A stretch of DNA of 64,000 nt from contig NC_088794.1 in NCBI RefSeq assembly GCF_011386835.1, positions 70,628,434 through 70,692,433 on the forward strand, given 5' to 3'. A program made the position numbers and the translations under genes. Below, in pieces: positions 1 through 9,633 of this stretch (the stretch's first letter is position 1; the number at the start of each line of letters is the position of its first letter). The notes under the pieces are model-generated. The model did not search any database, was not told the DNA's origin, and saw only the letters and a list, made by a program, of their open reading frames with translations. The DNA comes from Chrysemys picta bellii (taxonomy: Eukaryota > Chordata > Testudines > Emydidae).

Positions 1-106
1 GCAGTGATTTCTAAGGTTTATTACAGACTTCTTATACTTTTCACTGAAATGCCTGTCCGTTTGGGATCTAATTTAGAATATGATAAACATTAATGTCACA
101 CTAGAA

Positions 107-289
107 TCATAGACTATCAGGGTTGGAAGGGACTTCAGGAGGTCATCTAGTCCAACCCCCTGCTCAAAGCAGGACCAATCCCCAGATTTTTGCCCCAGAT
201 CCCTAAATGGCCCCCCTCAAGGATTGAACTCACAACCCTGGGTTTAGCAGGCCAATGCTCAAACCACTGAGCCCTCCCCCACTAAACAA
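107..289 (-). repeat. tRNA-derived SINE with CR1-like tail (Cry-type)
   Basis: Read on the minus strand, a tRNA-like head (pol III A box resembling TGGTTTGAGCATTGG and B box resembling GGTTGTGAGTTCAATCC, about 222-289) is followed by a tail matching the CR1 3' end: a 'caggggg-ttggactagatgacctc' type sequence running to a 'tctatgattcta'-like end near 107. This combination is the architecture of chelonian Cry/tortoise SINEs, which borrow the CR1 machinery. No convincing target duplication was found. Confidence 0.8.
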
Positions 290-755
290 TGAGCCACTGA
301 AAATTCTGTTTCTATTCTGACTTTTTGCCAAGGCCAACCTGGCACTTCCCCTCATCCCTTTAAAGAACATTTTCAGATAGGGTTGACGTTATGACTTCAT
401 AATTTGCTGGCTGACCACGCATGGGTAAGAAACAAAGGAATTGTGTTTTAAAATATCAGCTTATTTTAAGAGCATGTGCTGGCAGGTATAGGCAAAAAAA
501 CAGAATATTTTAAGCAACCAAAAAGTATTCCCATTAGGCCGAACAGGTCGATATTACAGGGGAAAGACTATAAATATTGCCCTATACCAGGGGTTGGCAA
601 CCTACGGCACGCGAGCCGATTCTGAGTGGCACGCTGCTGCCCACTGAGAGGAGGAGGAGTAGGGGCGGAGGTGCCGGAATGCACCACCCTGTGGGAAGAA
701 ACAGGGGAGGGGGAAGCTTGGCTGCCGCAGGATCAAGCTTCTGCCTCCTGCCCCC

Positions 756-1060
756 CAGGGCCAGCTCCAGGCACCAGCCCACCAAGCATGTGCTTGGGGC
801 GACACCTGGAGTGGGGCCGCGACCGGGCTCGCCGCCCTCCCCCTGGCGCTCTGGCCACCGGGGAGAACGGAGCCCCAGCCGGGCTCTCTGGCCGCCGGGG
901 AGAACGGAGCCCCGGCCGGGCTCTCCGCCCTCCTCCCGGCACTCCGGCCGGTCGGGGAGAGCGGGACCCCAGCCAGACTCGGCGCCCTCCCCTGCCGCAC
1001 TCCGGGGGGGGGGGGGAGGCTTTTTTGCCTGGGGCAGCAAAAAAGCCAGAGCCAGCCCTG
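756..1060. mobile_element. Nested non-autonomous hAT (GGGCCAGCTCC family), copy 1
   Basis: Ends CAGGGCCAGCTCC and AGAGCCAGCCCTG form terminal inverted repeats. The flanks CTGCCCCC (748-755) and CTGCTCCC (1061-1068) are a 7/8-matched 8-bp TSD. It shares subterminal 'gcttggggcg' boxes with the copies at 13660-14092 and 48438-48632. The interior is GC-rich with short CCGGGGAGAACGGAGCCCC-like repeats. It lies between the inverted arms of the larger hAT, so it inserted later. Confidence 0.85.
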
Positions 1061-1359
1061 CTGCTCCCTCAGGGGAAAGCTGTAGGGGGGGTCCTGGCCC
1101 CCCGCCTCACTCAGCCCCCCCCCCGCCCACCACTCTCCCCTGCGGGGGCAGGAGACAGAAGCTTGGTCCTGCGGCAGCCAAGCTTCCCCCCTCCCCTGCT
1201 TCTTCGCACAACGTGGTGCATTCCGGCCCCTCCTCCTCTCAGAGGAGCAGAGCCGAGCGCAGCGTGCTCGCTGCTCCGTAGAGCAGGCAGAGAGAGGTAG
1301 GGACGGGCCTGGGGGAAAGAGGGTGGAACAGGTCATATCCCTCCCTGCGCCCTGCCATG

Positions 1360-1905
1360 AGCCGCTCAGGGCAGGGGGCTCGGAGCACCCCCACGAACCG
1401 AGCACCCCAGCCTTCTGCCCTGAAGCCCCCCACTCCAACACACACCCATCCCTCTGCCCTGCACCCCCCATTCCTCTGCCCTGACCTCGAGTTGCCCCTA
1501 ACACCCAGCCTTCTGCCCTGCACCCCCACACACACCCAGTCTTGTGCCCTGCACGTCCACGCACCCCAGCCCTCTGCCCTGACCTCGAGTCCCCCCCCAA
1601 CACCCACCCCTCTGCCCTGCACCCCCCCACCCAGCCTTGTGCCCTGCACCTCCACACACCCCAGCCCTCTGCCCTGACCTTGAGTCCCCCCCAACACCCA
1701 ACCCTCTGCCCTGAAACCCCCCCCACGCACCCACCCTTGTGCCCTGCACTTCCACACACACCCCAGCCCTCTGCCCTGACCTCGAGTCCCCCCCAACACC
1801 CAGCCCTCTGCCCTGAAACCCCCCCCACCCAGCCTTCCGCCCTGACCTCGAGTCCCCCCCAGTACCCAGCCCTCTGCCCTGAACTCCCCACCCAGCGGGC
1901 TGAGC
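1360..1905 (+). repeat. C-rich minisatellite
   Basis: Imperfect tandem array inside the hAT at 588-2629. The recurring unit contains CCCTCTGCCCTGACCTCGAG followed by a C-run and AACACCCA, alternating with variants such as CCTTGTGCCCTGCACCTCCA. 'CTCTGCCCTG' recurs about a dozen times with spacing of roughly 30-45 bp. Strand asymmetry is strong (C and A on plus). No gene is supported by the frames crossing it. Confidence 0.85.
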
Positions 1906-2106
1906 AGGCTGGCGGCATTTTAATTTAATTTTAAATGAAGCTTCTTAAACAAGGTTTTCAAAATGTTTACTTTACATACAACAATAGTTTAGTTATATAA
2001 TATACACTTAGACAGAGACCCCTTCTAAAAAAAAGTTAAAATGTATTACCGGCACGCGAAACCTTAAATTAAAGTGAATAAATGAAGACTCGGCACACCA
2101 CTTTTG

Positions 2107-2611
2107 AAAGTATCAGAGGGGTAGCCGTGTTAGTCTGAATCTGTAAAAAGCAACAGAGGGTCCTGTGGCACCTTTAAAGCTAGGTCTACACTACCCACCT
2201 GAATCGGCGGGTAGAAATCGACCTCTCGGGGATCGATTTATCGCGTCCCATCGGGACGCAACAATCGATCCCCGAATCGACGCTCTTACTCCACCAGCGG
2301 AGGTGGGAGTAAGCGCCGTCGACGGGAAGCCGCAGATGTCGATTTTGCCACCATCCCTACAGTGGGGTAAGTCAGCTGCAATATGTCGAATTCAGCTACA
2401 CTATTCGCGTAGCTGAATTTGCGTATCTTAAATCAACCCCCCCTGTAGTGAAGACCTGCCCTTAGACTAACAGAAGTATTGGGAGCATAAGCTATCGTGG
2501 GTAAGAACCTCACTTCTTCAGATGCAAGAAGTGAGGTTCTTACCCATGAAAGCTTATGCTCCCCATACTTCTGTTAGTCTTAAAGGTGCCACAGGACCCT
2601 CTTGCTTTTTA
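2107..2611. mobile_element. Fold-back (hairpin) retroelement-like insertion with 8-bp TSD
   Basis: It is flanked by CACTTTTG on both sides (2099-2106 and 2612-2619), which lie inside the right end of the hAT. The left arm starts 'aaagtatcagaggggtagcc' and passes 'gtcctgtggcaccttt'; the right arm is its inverted copy ('aaaggtgccacaggaccctc') and stops at 'gctttttaca', so it lacks the outermost part of the left arm. The centre near 2500-2545 is a hairpin around AAGAAGTGAGGTTCTTACCC and its complement. The family is widespread in turtles as far as I recall; the class is unsettled. The left arm is interrupted by the element at 2177-2461. Confidence 0.75.
2177..2461. mobile_element. Harbinger-like non-autonomous element, 285 bp
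   Basis: Terminal sequences 'aagctaggtctacactac' and 'gtagtgaagacctgccc' are imperfect inverted repeats, with TTA on both sides (2174-2176 and 2462-2464), the 3-bp target typical of PIF/Harbinger. The interior is palindromic (for example GGGGATCGATTTATCGCGTC against CGCAACAATCGATCCCC). It splits the left arm of the fold-back element and is therefore the youngest layer of this nest. Confidence 0.75.
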
Positions 2612-2940
2612 CACTTTTGCCTACCCCTGCCCTATACAATGGATGTTACCAACAGGATGACATCTCCTAAATTAATGGTAATATTTAGGGCTTCTGTAGT
2701 GCTTTATGGTTCTAAAATTCAACATGAACACCACAGAAGAAATCCTGCTTGCCTTCCTCAGGTAAGTAGTCACACTGCCTGGGCTTTTCAAATGAATCCA
2801 GGGCAACCAGTTCCCACTGAAATTGAATAGCAATTGAGGGGACTAATTCACTTAAGCTCCTTTGTAAATTGTCAGTGGGACCACATGGAATGCAGAATTT
2901 GGTATATTGACAGGACAGCCAACTCCTGAATCTTTGAGTC

Positions 2941-3140
2941 AAGATACCAGCATTCTACTCCTGCCTCTGCCACACACCTACTTAGAATCTTGGGTAAATT
3001 GTAATCTTTCTATGATTCAGTTTCCCCATCTGTAAAAGGGAGATTACAATATTTAATACTGCTTAACATGCATAACAGACATGGTCTGAGAGGCAAATTC
3101 ATTCATGATTGCAGCACTTTGAACTGCTCAGATAGAAGGC
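2941..3140 (+). repeat. MIR SINE fragment
   Basis: Matches the MIR core and tail as remembered: 'ctgcctctgccacacaccta', then 'cttgggtaaattgtaatc', 'tcagtttccccatctgtaaa' and a degenerate 3' end. It is an old, diverged copy. Confidence 0.75.
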
Positions 3141-3775
3141 ACTATATTATTGTTAATTACAAATAAAGGTATTTTTGAAAAGTAGTAGTTCATTACTTAC
3201 CTCCCTGTGTTCAGAGCTCTCTCTTCTCCTGATGCAGTTGATGACTGAGGCTTGAGTGAAAGCCATCAAAATCAATTGGCTTTGGCTCAGACCCTTAAGA
3301 GTTAAATCATTTATATTGCTGTAGAGCTTAGTTACCCTAGTCATGGACCAAGGCCACATTCTGTTTTATGTTTGTACAGTGACTAGCACAAAGACAGCCC
3401 TTGCATCAAGGAATTCAGTCCATGGAATTACAACAGGGCTGAATTTGGCCCAACCTCCTTAAGGAATCCATGCCATTGCACTGTATGGTTCGCATTCATT
3501 ACTAATTTATGCCCCCATGCAATTCCACTGAAGTCAAGAGGATTACAGGTGGTGTCCATCAACACACAGTGTGATCCCCAAGTAGTAAGGCTCAATCCTG
3601 TAATTGGATCCGCTCAGTCAGACCCTTGCATTTGCACAAATCTGAACCTCAGTGAACTCATCAACTCTTCCAGCAGAAGAAGATCCCTGAACTCAGGCCC
3701 AGGCAAACAAAAACCTTACTTTTTTTTATAAATGTATTTATTTTAAAATGTTAAGTCTACACAGGTGTTTTCTTA

Positions 3776-3880
3776 GGCCCTGATCCAACAAAGCTCTTAA
3801 CCACATAAGTAGTCCCACTGAAATCAAACAGGATGATTCATATGTTTGAAGTTCAATATGTGCTTTGGTGGATCAGGGCC
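3776..3880. repeat. Short palindromic Harbinger-like MITE
   Basis: A 105-bp element with inverted ends GGCCCTGATCCA and TGGATCAGGGCC, flanked by TTA on each side (3773-3775 and 3881-3883). The interior is a decayed palindrome with no coding potential. Confidence 0.7.
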
Positions 3881-4721
3881 TTAATGATTTGAGTTTTAAA
3901 TTACTTTTTTAAAAGCATTTTAGTTCATCTTAAGGAAAATCCAAAACTCTAAGAAATATGCAAAGAATGTGTAGCAAATTATCTATAGAACATGTTTCAT
4001 AACAATTCTCCTCCTATGATTTCTTTATATAAGAAAATTCACAACACATTACTACTTAAGCAAATGAAATCCTGGATTGCTTTGTTTTATTTAGTAACTG
4101 TATTATAATAGCTTGGAACATAATATTTGTCAAAGCCCTTTTCTATTGATGTAATTTCTGCTGTCAGCCTCTTTACAATTATTTTTGTATTCAATATCAT
4201 CTGTGTATCTTTGTGGAACACTGTTAAAAGAGACATCCTGAAAGAATTTAAAAGCGTGTGTATTAGATGAGTGGGTATACTCTCACACACATTTATAGAT
4301 TCTTTCAGGATGTATCTTTGTACTACATTCTGCAAAGAAACAAAAAGAATCAAACACAGCCAACACACTTAGTCATTCTCTGTAAGTTATTATATGAATT
4401 ATTTGAGAGATTTAAGAATTTTTTAAAATGTCACAATAATAATGGTTTTATCTTTTTACACCATAATTATGATTTGGAGCATTGCTTTTCTTATTTCATC
4501 CAAGCACACCACAACTCATGAATAAAATATGACAAGTTTGATAGCATCCATAGCTGTGGGTTCATCCGTAACAGCAAACGTGCTCAGGTTACTAAGAGCT
4601 CCCTTTTGCTCTGTAAGCCTTTGTTTCTGAAAATAGGCTTATTTAAATAGAACTGCCACATGTGTCCCCCTTTTTGCATTTCTCGCCTTTAGCAATAACA
4701 CCAGCACTGATGTTTACTCTT

Positions 4722-4738
4722 AAAAAAAAAAAAAAAAA
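4722..4738 (+). repeat. A17 mononucleotide tract
   Basis: An uninterrupted run of 17 A. It could be the tail of a retroposed element, but I recognise nothing upstream. Confidence 0.9.
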
Positions 4739-6551
4739 GGACATCTCAAAACAATTAGGACGGTATAAAACTAGAAAGACAGAATATCCCATCTGAAAGC
4801 AAGTGCTCACAACACATCAAAAACATTAAATGCACTGCCACTAAAAGAACAAAAGGGTAACACAGAGGAGCACGACTTCTAAATATGAGGCAGTACAAAA
4901 CAAATGTTAATTTCATACTGGCTTCATAATTAATTACACAAAGGTAATCTTTAACTATTTCCTTCCTCCTCCCCTCCCCACTACTTCTCACGAAGACAAC
5001 TGTAACTAATGCCTTCCCAAAGTCCTGCCTCCAGGACTAGCCCTGTACTCTCTTGGAAAGCAACACTCCAGATAAAGTACAGCATATCAGGTTTGCAAAT
5101 CATGGGCATTTATCAAATAATTCTAGAAGTGTCACATTTTAAGGTTCTGCTTCTTCATTTTCCAAGCAGCATAATGAGCACCTGTGTAGATCTCCACAGA
5201 ACAAGAAAAATCATGACACACAAAAAATTCTCTTCCCACAGATCTTGGCTTGCTTGTTTATTCCCGCCCTCCCAAGAGCTTTGATATCGGAGTACACATT
5301 ATTACATTTGTACGATAAAACAAACGGGAGAGAGGCATTTCTGTGTTTCAATTGTTCGTGACTGGACAATGATTATTTGACATTTGAGATCCAATCCTGC
5401 ATTCTTTGCACATCCAGAGCTCCCTTTGATTTCACTCAGAGTGTGGGTATTCAAGAAATTTAAGATCTGAAAAGCACAAGAACTAAGCTTAATAAATGTA
5501 ACAGTAGGAACATCAAAACGTGTCTATATTAGGACCAAGGGCCTGCTCCCATTGAAGTCAACAGGAAAATTCCTAGCTTCAAAGAGCAGTTTCCTGTAAA
5601 TGCAGGGAGGGAGGGACTTAATAGACTAGTATGGCTGTAAGTACTATGATCCTAGGTTATCTTTTTCTAGCTCAAAGGATCAATGGGATATTCAACTGTA
5701 ACTATAAAAGAAATGCAGGAAAAAAGTAACATCACCTTTTGGAAAGCCAAAAAGCAGATGTTCAACTACAGTTTTGGTTGCTTCAGTACATAGTGATGTG
5801 GAACTCTCTCATATACTTCTGGGAATTACAGAACTAACTAGCAGGTGCCTAATAATTCTGTTTTTTGTAATTTCTGAGACACTACATTTTGTCACATTGC
5901 TTTGCCTTTGTGTCCTGTTACACAATGTTGCATCATGCCATAAGCCAACACATGACACGATCACCTAACATTAGGTGTGTCAGAAATGAAAAATAAAGTT
6001 CTTTTCCCTCCCTCACATAGTGAACAATCTATTGCATCTGGTGGCAAGACTAATCTGCATTTTTAGCAACTAAGCAATATGTTGAGTATCAATATCAAAA
6101 GTATCATCTAATTTTTATTCCCTGCGGGTACTTCAAGACAGCAGGCTCCCCTCTCCCCGCAAGAAAGTACCCATGTCTAGTTACCGTATTATGCTTGGAT
6201 TATAGCATAATCTGTTAAAGATGCATAATGGTTTTTAACTATTTTTATCGACATAATTGTTTTAAAGAAACACTGTCAACTTAGCTTTTGTCTACGATAT
6301 CGCTCTTCTTTTGGAAGTGATTAAACAAAACGGGAGGTGAGTAGAACTGTTTCCATCAACTTGATTTAAATAAATTTCCATTAAAATGAATTTTCGACTG
6401 TTAACACTCCCTTTCAGTGTTTTGAGCCCAAATACAACGGTGTTTGTTGTGGGTGCTAGTACACAAGAACAAAAGTGAAATCAACCACCTCATTGCCCAG
6501 GCTGAGAGCCTGACTCTTCAAGCCTCTCTCATGCTTCATAGTACTCAGTGT

Positions 6552-6735
6552 AGGCTCACCTACACATGAAAATTAACCTGGAATAAAACAGAGTGGGAAT
6601 TTAAAGCAGATTAACTACTCTAGATGAACTGCACGTGTAGACACTCAAAGTTCTCTTATTCTGAAATAAGATCCTCCAAATATGGAGTTAATCATGAATA
6701 GCTATTCTGGAATAATTCCCCATGTAGACAACCCC
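6552..6735. repeat. Probable Harbinger-like palindromic element
   Basis: The left end 'ggctcacctacacatgaa' and right end 'ccatgtagacaacccc' (followed by TTA) resemble the 'ccatgtctacact' ends of the other Harbinger-like copies. The interior has inverted 'ttattctgaaataag' type segments. The left TSD is not clean. Confidence 0.45.
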
Positions 6736-7029
6736 TTACTTACTCAGCAGTAATGGGTCCAATTCTGTTTTGACTTACATTGGTGTCAATCAAGTTACGT
6801 CAATGGAGATACATAGGTGTAAAACTAAGAAACAGGCCCATTAGAAGTGTTATTCATTGGGCAATATTCACCCCTATGCAGAGGGCAAGCCCAAGGTTGA
6901 TGAGTCTCTAAAGTCCCAGTTACAACCCGTCTAAGCATACATAGAACTTCAGTAGCATATATGCCTACTCCTCTGTATGGGGATGAACTTCAGCAAGTGA
7001 AGAGCAAACAGTATAAACAAAGAGAAGTA

Positions 7030-7553
7030 CAAGTAACTCCTCACTTAACGTCCTCCCAGTTAATGTTGTTTCACTATTAGGTCGCTGCCCTGTTACAGAA
7101 CATACTCCTTTAAAGTCCTGCAATGTTCCCTTATAACGTTGTTTGGCTCCCCCCGCTTGGCGCTCCTGACGGGGAGCAGGGTGGAGATGTGGGGGCTTGC
7201 CCCATTCTGCCCGCCCAATGCTCCTGATGGGGAGCAAGCAAGCCCCCACCCCCTGATCCCGCTCCCCAGTAGGAGCGCCGGGTGGGCGGAGCGGGGCAAG
7301 CCCTCGTGCCCCGACCCCTCTATGCCCCTGCCTCAACCAAGCTTCATCATCAACATCAGTGAGTACAGTATTAAATTGTTTAAAATTATTTAAAACTTAT
7401 ACTGTATATGTAGATAATGTCTTTTGTCTGGCAAAAAAAAATTTTCCTGGAACCTAACCCCACCTATTTACAATAATTCTTATGGGGAAATTGGGTTCGC
7501 TGAAAGTTGCATTTTTCAAGAACATAACTAGGATGTTAAATAAGGAGTTACTG
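7030..7553. mobile_element. Tc1/mariner-type (Tigger-like) MITE
   Basis: Inverted ends 'caagtaactcctcacttaac' and 'gttaaataaggagttactg' are flanked by TA (7028-7029 and 7554-7555), the mariner target. Subterminal AT-rich segments surround a GC-rich centre (about 7145-7330) with three direct repeats of the form 'gctcctgatggggagc'. There is no intact transposase; frames on both strands across the GC-rich core are not convincing genes. Confidence 0.8.
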
Positions 7554-9633
7554 TAATTTAGGTTTTTAATATTTTGAATTTGATTAAAAGAATATATGAT
7601 TAGCTGATACTGTTATCATGATTATTATGGGCCACATCTTGATACCTTTACTCCAGTTAAGTAGTACATTATTCAGTGAGTAACCCCATTAACTCCAATG
7701 GGATTATTCATGAAGTATTATTCAACCTGAGTAAGAAAAATGGAATTTGGCCATGTGATTTAGCTTGACAGCATCCCTTTAAGACAAAGGCACAACACAT
7801 TCTGTTTTCATTTTGATGGAGCTCCAAGGAACCCTGAAAATCATTGTTATTACTTTTATCTAAATTGAACACTTTTTCCTTAAAGATATGGGTGTTCATG
7901 CTACTATTAATATATTAGGGTTTGGAACCTTGTAACTCCCATTAGCAATATTAGTAGTTAACCTCTTATTCCTACTCTGTATCAAGTGGAGAACAAACAT
8001 CCTTTGTTTTCACTCTGCTTATCTTTAATAAAGGTCTTTGTCAACAGATTCCCACAAAAGTTCATGGCTTTTAGCATATCAGAGAAGCGCTAGCTGTAGA
8101 AAGTCTTCTCTTCCCCATGTGTACGTCGGTATCAATGCAGACAGACAAGCAACACAATTATTGTCCCACAGGAATGGAAAAATAACTGGCAAGGGCAGTG
8201 GCAATATATGATCAGAGTTCTCTCCTATTCAATACAGACATGTTGGGAAACCCAAAATAATTTAGATAACAGGAGGAGGCAGCACAGCAATATTTTCACC
8301 TCTCCTGCACATTTCTCCAGGGTAAAAACTGATCATTTTAATTTAGTGTTGCTAAAATTACTGGGCTGAGTTTTTAATTTGGAAACTGAAATTTCATAAT
8401 CATTGACAAGCTCCCTCCCCACCCATTCTCCACATGAAAGTCTACAAGAGGCCTAGACCTTAGCCTAGTCAGCTTTACCAGTAAGAAAAAGGAGTATTTG
8501 GCTGCCATAAAAATATTTCTTTAAAAATAAAAACAAACAAACACCACTAAAATTGGCTTGGTTACTACCACAAAATGTCACTAAAAGCCAGAAATTGCAT
8601 TATTTAAAGACCTGGCAAAACTGTAAATTACCTCACTTTCAAAATGTCACATAAAATTCAACAGGAACCCAAAGCCATCCATTCCAATGAGACAAAACCT
8701 TAGCCCAGCACACAGCCTAAGTAGCCAAAGTATGAGCTGGGAACATCTTCCATGGTTTTAGTGGTCTCCATTCTGCTTGAGCCTTACACAACCTTAATCC
8801 CCATTGTCCCACCAATCCTGCAGCCTGCCTCCAAATACAGAGTGGGAGGGGAACTCTGCCCTGGAGCCCAGCTCTACACAGTGCACACATCACCTCAATA
8901 GGCTCCCCAGATACTTCCCACCCCAGCCAGTGGAGCTGCACTGGTCAGTAAGAATGGGACATGTTGATCCCCTGGTGCTACAATTTAGCTACCAGAACTG
9001 AGGAGACAGAGAGGTGTGGTTAGTATTCTCATTGATCTATCATCAAGAGAGATAAAGGGGCTCTTTCTTGAACTACAGAGCTTCTTATAAGCTACCCTTA
9101 TAAGCGTGGCTGGGCTCGTCTCTCACAGAACTTGGCACAATTCAAACATTGACCATTCCCAGGAGCATTCATTGGCTGTCAGGCCATGGGGGGATATGTA
9201 AAGTCTGTGTGGTTATTCAGCATGGCATCATTTTTGGTCCTGAAAAGGTTAACAGCAGTTTATCTATCTCCAGAGCCTTGGGATGCTATTCAGTAATTAG
9301 GTCTCAAGCAATCTTTAATTGTTCCATATGAAGATGATTCATCTCACTTATCCCCTCCTAGCTCTTTGTAAGCTGAATCCAGATCAGTTCTCTCTCCTGA
9401 AGATAGCTAGAGTTTTGCAGAGAAAAATTAAGATTGCTAAGTCAAGCACTCAGAAGTTAAGAAATACCAGCATTAAAGTTTTAACACTCCAACTCACAGA
9501 GTTTAGCTGTTATCCATAAAAATGAAAATGTATCAAACCAGTTTACTAACAGAATTATGGTCTGGAAGCAGCTCCATTAAATGAAACTGACATCAGAAGG
9601 CTAGAGGCAGTAGAGAGGAGAGTTCTTTAGTAG

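Larger units (their letters stand above)
588..2629. mobile_element. hAT-type DNA transposon carrying nested insertions
   Basis: The ends are imperfect inverted repeats: CAGGGGTTGGCAACC at the left, and at the right a sequence ending TTTTGCCTACCCCTG. Both sides are flanked by the identical 8-bp TSD CCCTATAC (580-587 and 2630-2637), the hAT hallmark. No transposase ORF is recognisable. The body holds inverted arms (about 655-755 against 1140-1250), a nested smaller hAT (756-1060), a C-rich minisatellite (about 1360-1905), an AT-rich 3' part with a second GGCACGCG box near 2051, and a fold-back insertion (2107-2611). The long open frames across 577-1918 on both strands reflect low stop-codon density in GC-rich repeat DNA, not genes. 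Confidence 0.9.

Noticed and set aside
1360..1905. CRISPR-like array of repeats and spacers
   Set aside because: Units are imperfect and tandem with no unique spacers, the genome is vertebrate, and no cas genes are present. It is a minisatellite.
577..1928. Long overlapping open frames on both strands (up to 438 codons), Pro/Gly/Ser/Cys-rich
   Set aside because: They cross hAT ends, a nested hAT and a C-rich minisatellite with TSDs. Composition is driven by GC-rich repeats, with no domain and no codon signal.
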